Source of the DNA: TCS55 sp964343505
Lineage (GTDB): Bacteria; Fidelibacterota; Marinisomatia; Marinisomatales; TCS55
DNA length: 64,000 bases
Direction: 5' to 3'
Assembly: GCA_964343505.1 (NCBI GenBank)
Contig: CAYFJU010000005.1
Location: 1 to 64,000 of the forward strand
In this document: piece after piece, positions 1-7,803 of the stretch
Layout: every line of letters starts with the position of its first letter
Position numbering within the stretch: the stretch's first letter is position 1
Position numbers and translations under genes: made by a program
The notes under the pieces: generated by a model
What the model was told of the DNA's origin: nothing
The model's database searches: none
Seen by the model: only the letters and a program-made list of their open reading frames with translations

Positions 1-224
1 GCCACATCTCTTTTTCAGGCAAACTGTCAATACCACTCATGAATAGTTCACATAAAATAAAACTGTGAACATTTTAACACTAAATGATTGAGCTAGAATA
101 CTTTTTCACAAAGGTCATCCCGACAAATTTCAGGGGAGAGTTCGGTTTTTCTATTGCCAAATCCTAATTGATTGATTAGTTTCAAAAACTAAAAAAACTA
201 TAAAAAAAGTTTTTATAGTTATTT
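1..224. other. Intergenic leader region
   Basis: No supportable gene is seen here. The stretch is AT-rich. It contains one copy (about positions 65-87) of a degenerate GTGAACA..TTTAACAC motif that recurs in the gaps of the menaquinone cluster, and it ends in an AT-rich inverted repeat next to the first gene, listed separately. Confidence 0.5.
196..220. promoter_or_regulatory. AT-rich inverted repeat upstream of first hydrolase
   Basis: Perfect 11-bp arms, AACTATAAAAA and TTTTTATAGTT, are separated by 3 bp and end 4 bp before the ATG at 225. Position and symmetry suggest an operator, perhaps for the GbsR-like regulator encoded two genes downstream, but the repeat could also act as a hairpin in the leader RNA. 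A partly similar string, GTTTTTTAATAGT, lies upstream of the second GbsR-like gene at 10428. Assignment to a regulator is inference. Confidence 0.4.
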
Positions 225-1160
225 ATGGTGCATTCAATCATGGAAATAAAAAAATATCCTCTGAAAACCTTCGGGCTTCTGTTGACATTAATTATGGGGT
301 GCGGACCAAAACCGGGATTAAATCCAATGGAGAAACTTGCAGCCTATTATGATAAAACGCTGTATCCGGGTGAATTAGTTCATGTCAATGGAATTGACTT
401 ATACTATGAAAAACGGGGCAGCGGTCCGGCCTTATTTTTAATCGAAGGCCTTGGTGTTGAAACTTGGCTTTACGAAGAAAATATCCACGCCCTGTCTCAG
501 CATTTCACTACCATAGCATACGATAGCAGGGGAATGGGACACTCCAGTATGCCGAAGGGGCCATATACCATTGATATGATGGTGGGCGATCTCAAAGGAT
601 TAATGGATACCCTGGGTATAGAAAAGGCCAGTTTCATGGGGGCATCCATGGGGGGATTCATTGCAAAGGAGTTCGCCATTCGCTATCCCGAAAGGGTGGA
701 AAAACTCGTATTACTATCCACCACCGCCGGAGGCAGGGAACATGTTCCCATGAGCATGAAAACATTGACCAAGTTACTCAAAGCGCCGGAAGGGGCGCCC
801 CGGGAAGTGATCCGCGATCGCTTAACAATGGCTTACTCGGATCAATTCATGGCGGACTCGGCCCGGGTAGAACACCTGATCGATCTTCGCTTACAAAATC
901 CACAGCCAAAATACGCCTATAAAGCCCAAGCCGCGATTGGCCCGAAATTTGATGCATCGGACCGAATCCAAGATATTCAAGTCCCCACCTTTATCGGCCA
1001 TGGAAGAGAAGACATTTTGGTGCCGGTGGCCAATGCGGAAAATATGCATAAAGAAATTCCCAATAGTGTTTTAAAAATATATCAAGGTCTTGGGCACCAA
1101 TTTTTCGTGGAAGACCCAAAGCCCTTCAATCAGGATGTAATCAACTTTTTACTGCAATAA
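225..1160 (+). CDS. Alpha/beta hydrolase, predicted lipoprotein
   Basis: This is an alpha/beta-fold hydrolase of about 311 residues. The start is followed by a hydrophobic signal stretch and a lipobox-like LIMGC with the lipidated Cys at residue 26, so it probably sits in the envelope. An in-frame ATG at 240 would give a tidier signal peptide. The nucleophile elbow is GASMGG (Ser141), with Asp263 in GREDILVP and His291 in GLGHQFF completing the triad. It resembles the hydrolase at 1694 (shared PQP..AY stretch and elbow context), which suggests a tandem duplication around the regulator gene between them. Family membership is clear; the substrate, probably an ester or lactone, is unknown. Confidence 0.85.
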   Translation: MVHSIMEIKKYPLKTFGLLLTLIMGCGPKPGLNPMEKLAAYYDKTLYPGELVHVNGIDLYYEKRGSGPALFLIEGLGVETWLYEENIHALSQHFTTIAYDSRGMGHSSMPKGPYTIDMMVGDLKGLMDTLGIEKASFMGASMGGFIAKEFAIRYPERVEKLVLLSTTAGGREHVPMSMKTLTKLLKAPEGAPREVIRDRLTMAYSDQFMADSARVEHLIDLRLQNPQPKYAYKAQAAIGPKFDASDRIQDIQVPTFIGHGREDILVPVANAENMHKEIPNSVLKIYQGLGHQFFVEDPKPFNQDVINFLLQ

Positions 1161-1169
1161 AGGACTCCT

Positions 1170-1697
1170 ATGGACAGCAATCAATTTTCTCTCATTGAAG
1201 CTTTTGGCAACGGATATAAAAAATTTGGTCACAGCAATCTAATGGGACGCGTAGTAGGATTGTTATTGAGCCACAATAGCGCTTTAACGATTGATGAAAT
1301 ATGCAGTGCACTGGATGTGACCAAAACACCCATCACTCAAATTTGCGGGCGATTGGTGGATTTGGAAATTATTCGCCGAGTATGGGTTAAAGGTCAGCGC
1401 AAACATCATTTTGAGATTGCAGACGATGTATTTGAACGTGCGTCCAAAAATCAATCTAAACTGTATTTAGGGAATCTGGATATTGCTGAAAGACATTTAG
1501 AACAATTTATCAGCGCCTATAAAAATGCTGAGGGGGATGAAAAAGCGCGGATAAAAACGATTTGCGCCAGGTTGATTATGATGAAGGAGTACAATCGCAA
1601 GTTGATCGCCACTTATCAAGACTTTATCAAGAATTGGGAATCTGAAAAGGAAAAGCTTCCCGATGTGGATGATTATATAAAAGGTGGCGGTAAATGA
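1170..1697 (+). CDS. GbsR/MarR-like winged-helix regulator
   Basis: This 175-residue protein has a winged helix-turn-helix near residues 25-75 (GRVVGLLLSH, then the DEICSALDVTKTPITQ recognition region) and a helical C-terminal dimerisation part, matching the GbsR branch of the MarR superfamily. It ends in a VDDYIK motif also present in the regulator at 10428, so the two are paralogs. It lies 9 bp after one alpha/beta hydrolase and overlaps the next by an ATGA junction, so it is co-transcribed with them and probably controls this cluster. The effector is unknown. GbsR relatives in Bacillus sense choline, but nothing here points to choline. Confidence 0.8.
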   Translation: MDSNQFSLIEAFGNGYKKFGHSNLMGRVVGLLLSHNSALTIDEICSALDVTKTPITQICGRLVDLEIIRRVWVKGQRKHHFEIADDVFERASKNQSKLYLGNLDIAERHLEQFISAYKNAEGDEKARIKTICARLIMMKEYNRKLIATYQDFIKNWESEKEKLPDVDDYIKGGGK

Positions 1698-2518
1698 AAG
1701 ATTTTACCCTCAATATCCATGGTACACAGATCTATGTGGAACAATGTGGCACGGGAGAACCATTATTGATGATCCCGGGCGTTGGTTCAGGCTCTTGGCT
1801 CTGGAATTCAATGGTGCCGGAACTTTCTCAATATTTTGAATTATTCATGCCCCACCTCCGGGGCAGCGGAAGATCGGATAAACCGGATCATGTTTATTCT
1901 GTGGATCAAATGGCAAAAGATATGTATGAAGTGGTTCATCAAATTGGTTTGCAAAGAACACACGTTTTGGGTGTTTCACTGGGAGGTTATATTGCTCAAG
2001 CGTATTCAATACATTGGCCCGAAAAGGTTGCCTCCCTGGCATTGATCGCAACATCCTCAGGTGGAATAGACAGTATCGGTCCGGATGGGAATACATTGAG
2101 TCAAATGATTCGACTGCGGGGAAAAACACGGAAAGCACGGTTGGAAGAAGCTTACCAGCTCAATTTCACGGAAGATTTTATGGCCAATAAAAGGGCGGAA
2201 CTGGACCAGATCACCAATTGGCGGATCCAATATCCACAACCAGAATTTGCCTATTACCGGCAAATGATGGCGGGTTACGTATATACGCAAAACGGAGCCG
2301 TTGAAAATTTGACCATGCCTACCTTCATCGCTGGCGGCAGGGATGATAAAATGATTCCGCTTCAGGATGTGGAATTGCTGCACCAAAAAATAGACCAATC
2401 CATTCTGCAGGTTTATGATGGAAAACATTTATTCTTTTTCGAAGCGCGGGAACAGTTTAACCAGGATGTAATATCCTTTTTTCAATCTCACCCAATTAAA
2501 AGGGAGGTTTTGTCATGA
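1694..2518 (+). CDS. Alpha/beta hydrolase
   Basis: A 274-residue alpha/beta hydrolase without a signal peptide, therefore probably cytoplasmic. The nucleophile elbow is GVSLGG (Ser95); Asp218 in GRDDKMIP and His245 in DGKHLFF complete the triad. Its start overlaps the stop of the regulator gene by four bases, and its own stop overlaps the next start the same way, so translation is probably coupled. It is the soluble counterpart of the lipoprotein hydrolase at 225, with which it shares the PQP.(F/Y)AY segment of the cap region. The substrate is unknown. Confidence 0.85.
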   Translation: MKDFTLNIHGTQIYVEQCGTGEPLLMIPGVGSGSWLWNSMVPELSQYFELFMPHLRGSGRSDKPDHVYSVDQMAKDMYEVVHQIGLQRTHVLGVSLGGYIAQAYSIHWPEKVASLALIATSSGGIDSIGPDGNTLSQMIRLRGKTRKARLEEAYQLNFTEDFMANKRAELDQITNWRIQYPQPEFAYYRQMMAGYVYTQNGAVENLTMPTFIAGGRDDKMIPLQDVELLHQKIDQSILQVYDGKHLFFFEAREQFNQDVISFFQSHPIKREVLS

Positions 2519-3690
2519 GTGGTCAAATAGTCCAATCCACTAATAAATCCCGTATGAAGATTCGATTTTATTGGATCTTCATACCGCTTCTGTTGATGTT
2601 GTCTTCCTGCGTCAAAAAGGAACCCTTCACCACCGGTATTACCCATCTTGACGGTATCGAATCCTGGTTGGTGCAAACAGATCGTCTTAATACCCATGTT
2701 CTCACATTTAGGGATAAGGGTACGCCAGTTATATTTCTCCACGGCAATTTTTCGTCGGCTACCTACTGGGAAGAAATCATGGTCGCTTTGCCGGAAGGGT
2801 ACCGGGCCATCGCTCCGGATATGCGCGGGTTTGGCTGGAGTGAAAGCAAAATTGTAGATGCCACCCGGGGGTCCGGGGATTGGAGCGACGACCTTTACAG
2901 CCTAATGAAAACCCTCAAATTAAAAAAGGCCCACTTGGTCTCTTGGTCGTTGAGCGGCGGGGTGATTTATCAATTTTTGGCCGACCATCCTGACATGGCC
3001 CTTTCCGCCACCTTGGTGGCGCCCGTCTCCCCCTACGGGTTTGGCGGCACAAAGGATCTGGAAGGGACCCCCTGTTATGATGATTTTGCCGGCTCCGGTG
3101 GCGGTGTGGTCAACCCGGAGTTTATCAGCAGGATAAAGGCGGGAGACCGCAGTGAGGAAAGTCAGAACTCCCCCCGCAATGTGATGAATGCTTTTTATTA
3201 CAAACCACCTTTTAAGGCCCCCAGAGAAGAAGATTTTTTAACCGCATCGCTCCAACAAAAAACGGGTGACGACAGCTATCCCGGCGATTTTATTGCTTCG
3301 GAAAACTGGCCCAATGTGGCCCCCGGAAAGTTGGGTCCCATCAATGCCGGGTCGCCAAAATATACCAGTGATGTTGTCCAATCCCTGCTTGAAAGCGACC
3401 AGAAAGTCTCCATTCTATGGGTTCGGGGGAGTGATGATTTAATTATTTCGGATAATTCATTTTTTGATTTTGGCACCTTGGGAAAGCTGGGATATATACC
3501 CGGATGGCCTGGGGAATCCGTTTTTCCGCCCCAACCGATGATAGGCCAAACCCGACATGTTCTCCAGCAGTACGCGGAAAATGGTGGTTCGCTTAAAGAA
3601 GTGGTTATCGAAAATACAGGGCATGGCCCCCAGATTGAAAAACCGGGAGAGTTTAATCAGGTTTTTCATGAATTTTTATCAAAGCAATAA
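2515..3690 (+). CDS. Alpha/beta hydrolase, predicted lipoprotein
   Basis: A 391-residue alpha/beta hydrolase, longer than its neighbours because of an enlarged cap (about residues 160-300). The ATGA overlap favours the start at 2515, although an in-frame ATG at 2554 gives a more typical signal peptide. LMLSSC provides a lipobox with Cys32. The elbow is SWSLSG (Ser145), an unusual variant in which Gly of the GxSxG motif is replaced by Ser on both sides. A late ENTGHGPQIEKP supplies the catalytic His. The region around SPYG resembles the lipoprotein hydrolase at 13754. Function is unresolved beyond the fold. Confidence 0.8.
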   Translation: MSGQIVQSTNKSRMKIRFYWIFIPLLLMLSSCVKKEPFTTGITHLDGIESWLVQTDRLNTHVLTFRDKGTPVIFLHGNFSSATYWEEIMVALPEGYRAIAPDMRGFGWSESKIVDATRGSGDWSDDLYSLMKTLKLKKAHLVSWSLSGGVIYQFLADHPDMALSATLVAPVSPYGFGGTKDLEGTPCYDDFAGSGGGVVNPEFISRIKAGDRSEESQNSPRNVMNAFYYKPPFKAPREEDFLTASLQQKTGDDSYPGDFIASENWPNVAPGKLGPINAGSPKYTSDVVQSLLESDQKVSILWVRGSDDLIISDNSFFDFGTLGKLGYIPGWPGESVFPPQPMIGQTRHVLQQYAENGGSLKEVVIENTGHGPQIEKPGEFNQVFHEFLSKQ

Positions 3691-3730
3691 TGCGATTGAT
3701 TCAAAAAAATAAAGTACGAGTTAGCCAACT

Positions 3731-5245
3731 ATGTATGTAGGTGACTATATTGGACGAAGAGCGCTGTATTCAGGTGACGACCTTGCCTTGGTGGACCTGG
3801 GAAATGGTGGCCAAGAATATACCTTTAATCAATTGAATAACCGTGCCAATCGGCTGGGACGATGGCTGGAAAATGCCGGTCTCAAAAAAGGGGATCGGGC
3901 AGGGATCCTGGCTTTTGATGGGATATATCATTACGATTTGTTTTACGCCTGCGGGAAAACAGGATGTATTTCAACGCCGTATAACTGGCGCCTCCATCCC
4001 AAGGAAGTCTTGTACCAGGTTCAGGTGAGTAAACCAAACGTATTCATCTATGGTGAAAATGAGGAATTATCTGAAATTGTTTCTTACATCAAGGAACAAT
4101 CATCTCATATCCATTTTATTCGAACTGATCAGTTGAATGTAGAATTGTCCGAACTGAGTTCTGACCAAATTACCTGTGAATCATTGGTAGAAACGGATAC
4201 CATGTGTTTACTGTTTACCGGTGGAACAACAGGATTGTCGAAGGCGGCACAGATCAGCCATCGGCAGGTGGTATGGAATATTTTTAATACAGAGTTTGCT
4301 GACGTCAAGGGTACAGACAGTTTTTTAAATGTATTCCCCATGTTTCATACGGGAGGTCTATTTGTATTTGCGACGCCTATTCAAATTATGGGCGGTACTA
4401 TTTTTCAGGCTAAGGGTGTAGATCCTGATCAAATTTTATCGGTGATTCAGGAAGAAAAGCTGTCACTGTTTGCAGCGGTGCCCTCCGTATACCAGATGAT
4501 GACCCAGAGCCCAAATTGGGCTGATGCGGATTTATCGTCTTTACGTTATTGCATCAGTGGCGGTGCACCCATGCCTATTCCTTTAATTCAAAAATATCAG
4601 CAGGAAAAGAACGTGGTTTTTCGCCAGGGATTCGGATTAACGGAATTCGGTCCGGCTGATTTTATTCTCTCAGCCAAAGATTCTGAACGGAAGGCCGGGT
4701 CTATCGGGAATCCGAATTTCTTTGTGGATGCCAAAGTGGTTGATCCTGAAACAAATGAAACAAAACCACACAATGAAGTGGGTGAACTTTGTCTGAGAGG
4801 GCCTATGGCCACGACCGGTTATTTTGAAAATCCAGAAGCGACAGAGGCTCTTTTCGATAAAGAAGGATATCTGCATACGGGCGATATGGCAAAAGTAGAT
4901 GAGGATGGATATTATTATATTGTTGACAGGTTGAAAGATATGTTTATCAGCGGCGGCGAGAATGTTTTTCCTTCTGAAATTGAAAAAGTATTATACCAGA
5001 ATGCTGCTGTAGACATGTGCGCCGTTGTGGGTATACCCAATGAAAAATGGGGTGAAGTAGGCTGTGCTTTTATTGTTAAAAACACCGAATCCAATTCAAC
5101 AGAAAAAGAAATAATCGATTATATGAAAAATAACCTGGCCCATTACAAAGTACCCCACGAGGTGAGATTTATCGAAGAGATGCCATTGTCGGGCCCGGGG
5201 AAAATTCTGAAAACTGAATTACGTAATATGGTGGCGTCATCATGA
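3731..5245 (+). CDS. Acyl-CoA synthetase, AMP-binding family
   Basis: This ANL-superfamily ligase of 504 residues activates a carboxylic acid to its CoA thioester through an acyl-AMP. It shows the P-loop TGGTTGLSKA (about residues 163-172), the A5-type GFGLTEFGP, the hinge motif DRLKDMFISGGENVFP and the C-terminal GPGKILKTELR with the catalytic Lys. The length is normal for medium/long-chain acid or aryl-CoA ligases. It lies 40 bp after the hydrolase gene without an obvious Shine-Dalgarno, and overlaps the KAS III-like gene by ATGA. The pairing implies that the activated acid feeds the KAS III-like enzyme. The acid itself cannot be named. Confidence 0.88.
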   Translation: MYVGDYIGRRALYSGDDLALVDLGNGGQEYTFNQLNNRANRLGRWLENAGLKKGDRAGILAFDGIYHYDLFYACGKTGCISTPYNWRLHPKEVLYQVQVSKPNVFIYGENEELSEIVSYIKEQSSHIHFIRTDQLNVELSELSSDQITCESLVETDTMCLLFTGGTTGLSKAAQISHRQVVWNIFNTEFADVKGTDSFLNVFPMFHTGGLFVFATPIQIMGGTIFQAKGVDPDQILSVIQEEKLSLFAAVPSVYQMMTQSPNWADADLSSLRYCISGGAPMPIPLIQKYQQEKNVVFRQGFGLTEFGPADFILSAKDSERKAGSIGNPNFFVDAKVVDPETNETKPHNEVGELCLRGPMATTGYFENPEATEALFDKEGYLHTGDMAKVDEDGYYYIVDRLKDMFISGGENVFPSEIEKVLYQNAAVDMCAVVGIPNEKWGEVGCAFIVKNTESNSTEKEIIDYMKNNLAHYKVPHEVRFIEEMPLSGPGKILKTELRNMVASS

Positions 5246-6282
5246 GTCAACCGTCAGTCGGTATCGTCAGCGCAGGGATGTATATCCCAAAATCATTTAT
5301 GACAGCCGCTGATATTTCTGAAATTTCTGAGTTGCCCGAATGGGTGGTTAAAGAAAAGCTCGGAATCGAAAAAAAATATATGGCTGGTCCTGATGAACAT
5401 CCGAACCAGATGGGTGTTTGGGCTGCCCAAGATTGTTTGTCCAAATGCGATATTGATCCGGAGGACATTGACGTCATTCTGTGCAATACAGAAGAGTGGC
5501 GGGAATACCTAATGTGGACATCGGGCATCAATATCGCCCATGAAATTGGTGCGAAAAATGCCTGGGCCATGGATTTGCATATGCGCTGCTGTACAACAAT
5601 CGGCGCACTTAAAACGGCCAAAAGTCTGATGGTTACTGATCCCGATATCAATACAATTATGATTGTGGGCGGCTATAATGTGGGTGATTTCATTAACCTG
5701 AAAGATCACAATACCAGTTGGATGTTCAATATCGGCGCCGGTGGTTCAGCAATCCTGCTGCAGAAAAATTGGCCCGAGAATCATGTTCTTGGGAGTCACA
5801 TTATAGTGGATGGTTCCATGAGTCTCCATTGTGTCATTCCGTCCAGTGGCACCAAAAAACATCCCACCGACGAAGCGGTGAAAAGTCATGAATTTTATTT
5901 CAAGCTGCTGGAGCCGGAAGCCATGAAATCCCGCCTGGGAGAAGTCTCCATGGAAAATTGGTTCAAGTGTATCGACAAATCTTTAACGGACAGTGGGAAG
6001 CAAATTGGCCGGGAATTGACCCGAGAAAGTGTGGATTATCTAAATATGATCCATGTGAAGCCCTCGGCCCATAAAGACATGCTGGATAATCTTTTTTTGC
6101 GTGAAACACAATCTGTTTACCTCTCTGAATTTGGCCATACAGGTGAACATGATAATGTGATTGCCATCATTGAAGGTCTTCGTCAGGGGAAATTGAAGGA
6201 TGGTGATTTAATGATGATGGTGGGGGCCGGTGTTGGCTACGTATGGGGTGCGGCTTGTGTACAGTGGGGAAAGGTGAATTAA
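5242..6282 (+). CDS. KAS III (FabH)-like thiolase-fold enzyme
   Basis: A 346-residue thiolase-superfamily protein of the 3-oxoacyl-ACP synthase III type. The nucleophile is probably Cys116 in DLHMRCC, spaced from the preceding Asp as in FabH. The C-terminal VGAGVGYVWGAACVQW matches the FabH ending. The other catalytic signatures differ: the FabH PHQAN region reads KPSAH and GNTSAAS reads GHTGEHD, so the usual His/Asn pair is not obvious. It may be a Claisen-type condensing enzyme or a thiolase-like acyltransferase acting on the product of the acyl-CoA ligase it overlaps. A housekeeping FabH role is unlikely in this setting. Confidence 0.75.
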   Translation: MSQPSVGIVSAGMYIPKSFMTAADISEISELPEWVVKEKLGIEKKYMAGPDEHPNQMGVWAAQDCLSKCDIDPEDIDVILCNTEEWREYLMWTSGINIAHEIGAKNAWAMDLHMRCCTTIGALKTAKSLMVTDPDINTIMIVGGYNVGDFINLKDHNTSWMFNIGAGGSAILLQKNWPENHVLGSHIIVDGSMSLHCVIPSSGTKKHPTDEAVKSHEFYFKLLEPEAMKSRLGEVSMENWFKCIDKSLTDSGKQIGRELTRESVDYLNMIHVKPSAHKDMLDNLFLRETQSVYLSEFGHTGEHDNVIAIIEGLRQGKLKDGDLMMMVGAGVGYVWGAACVQWGKVN

Positions 6283-6285
6283 GGT

Positions 6286-7803
6286 ATGACGTTAGCCTGG
6301 ACATTATTCAGTATCTACTTGGTCGGCACCAGTTACCTGGGTTGGATGGGGTATAAAAGAACAAAAGGTTTTGACAGTTTTGCCATTGGCGCTGGTGATT
6401 TATCCCCTTGGGTTGTGGGTGTAACGCTGGCAGCCAGTACCGCTTCGGCCGCAACATTTATTATTAACCCCGGCTTTATTTATGTGCATGGATTGGCCGG
6501 ATTTATGCATTTTGCACCTGGGATTGGCATCGGTTTCGCTGTAATGCTGGTAATCCTGTCTTTTCGTTTTCGCCAAATTGGTGCGGAAAATAAGGCCCTG
6601 ACCATTCCACATTGGATCGGCAATCGATACAATTCAAAAGGTTTTGCATTGTATTTTGCCTTTTTAAACCTCTTATCCTTTGCATTCGTTGTATTAATTG
6701 TTGGCGGTCTCTCCATCGTAATGCAAAACCTGTTGGGGGTCTCCAATGTGGCGGCATTAGTCATAATTCTTACTTTTGTCACTGCTTACATTTTTTCCGG
6801 CGGAACATACGCTCATGTTTTTACCAATATGTTCCAAGGCTCTCTCATGATCCTGGTTGCGCTGGTGGTCATAAGTTCAGGGTTATCCTTATTTTTTGAT
6901 TCCCCCGGTCTGATCGGCCATTTACGCAGCCAGGATGCCTCCTTAATGACGTGGGTGAACCCAAACAGTAATTTGTTTAATGATCTTTATTCCGTTTACC
7001 CGGCGGCCTTTATCATGGGTGCTGCTCTGGTTTGCCAGCCCCATATCCTGACCAAGGCACTCTATGTAAAATCGGACCAGCAAGTCCGTCAGTACTTGAC
7101 CATCGCTATTGTAATTCTTGTCATATTTTTCTCACTTGTGGTGGTGGGCTTCTACGCCCATATAGTTGTTCCGCCCGAACAATTACTGGATGTAACCGGT
7201 AAGTTCCGCCAAGATCTGGTGATGACCATGTACATCAAGAATGCCTTTCCAGGCTGGGTGTTCACCTTTATCAGTGTTGTGCTGTTGGCTGCTGGGATGT
7301 CAACCTTGGACGGTATTTTGATTGGTCTATCCACTATTACGGCTAATGATTTAGTTTTGAACTTGGTTCAACAATTTAAAGGCAACCATTGGGATCGAAA
7401 CCGTCAGCTCCAATTTGCCAACTATGCCAGTCATGTGGTATTGGTGGTTATAGCTGTCCTGGCATTTTTTGTCTGTTTGAATCCGCCAAAACTCTTAGGC
7501 ATCTTTGGCCAGGTAGGCGTGTATGGAATGGTGGTTGCCGTCGTGCCGCCACTATTATCAGGAATTGTATATAAAAAAGTATCCCTGCCATTGGTATGGG
7601 GAACTTCAATTTTGGGCTTGGCCGCGCATTTTATTTTTTATTTCTTTGGAGCCGGTCTATTTTCTGAATCAACGTTGGTGTTCAATAACCCCGGGGTGAG
7701 TGCATCCTTGGCAGTGTTGATATCTGTGAGTCCAGCTTTAATTGGGGGATTTTTTATGAGTAATACTTCCAAAATAAAAAAAAGGAGTGAATCATGGATC
7801 TAA
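6286..7803 (+). CDS. Sodium:solute symporter (SSS family)
   Basis: A 505-residue inner-membrane protein with about 13 hydrophobic segments. It has SSS hallmarks such as the early STASAATFIINPGF segment, TIPHWIGNRY after the fourth helix, and AAGMSTLDGIL in the sodium-site helix. It should import a small organic solute with Na+. It is a paralog of the frameshifted symporter at 12180, with the same motifs in the same order. The start lies 3 bp after the KAS III-like gene and its end overlaps the TonB receptor start by 10 bp, so one operon is likely. The substrate is presumably that of the surrounding enzymes. Confidence 0.88.
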   Translation: MTLAWTLFSIYLVGTSYLGWMGYKRTKGFDSFAIGAGDLSPWVVGVTLAASTASAATFIINPGFIYVHGLAGFMHFAPGIGIGFAVMLVILSFRFRQIGAENKALTIPHWIGNRYNSKGFALYFAFLNLLSFAFVVLIVGGLSIVMQNLLGVSNVAALVIILTFVTAYIFSGGTYAHVFTNMFQGSLMILVALVVISSGLSLFFDSPGLIGHLRSQDASLMTWVNPNSNLFNDLYSVYPAAFIMGAALVCQPHILTKALYVKSDQQVRQYLTIAIVILVIFFSLVVVGFYAHIVVPPEQLLDVTGKFRQDLVMTMYIKNAFPGWVFTFISVVLLAAGMSTLDGILIGLSTITANDLVLNLVQQFKGNHWDRNRQLQFANYASHVVLVVIAVLAFFVCLNPPKLLGIFGQVGVYGMVVAVVPPLLSGIVYKKVSLPLVWGTSILGLAAHFIFYFFGAGLFSESTLVFNNPGVSASLAVLISVSPALIGGFFMSNTSKIKKRSESWI

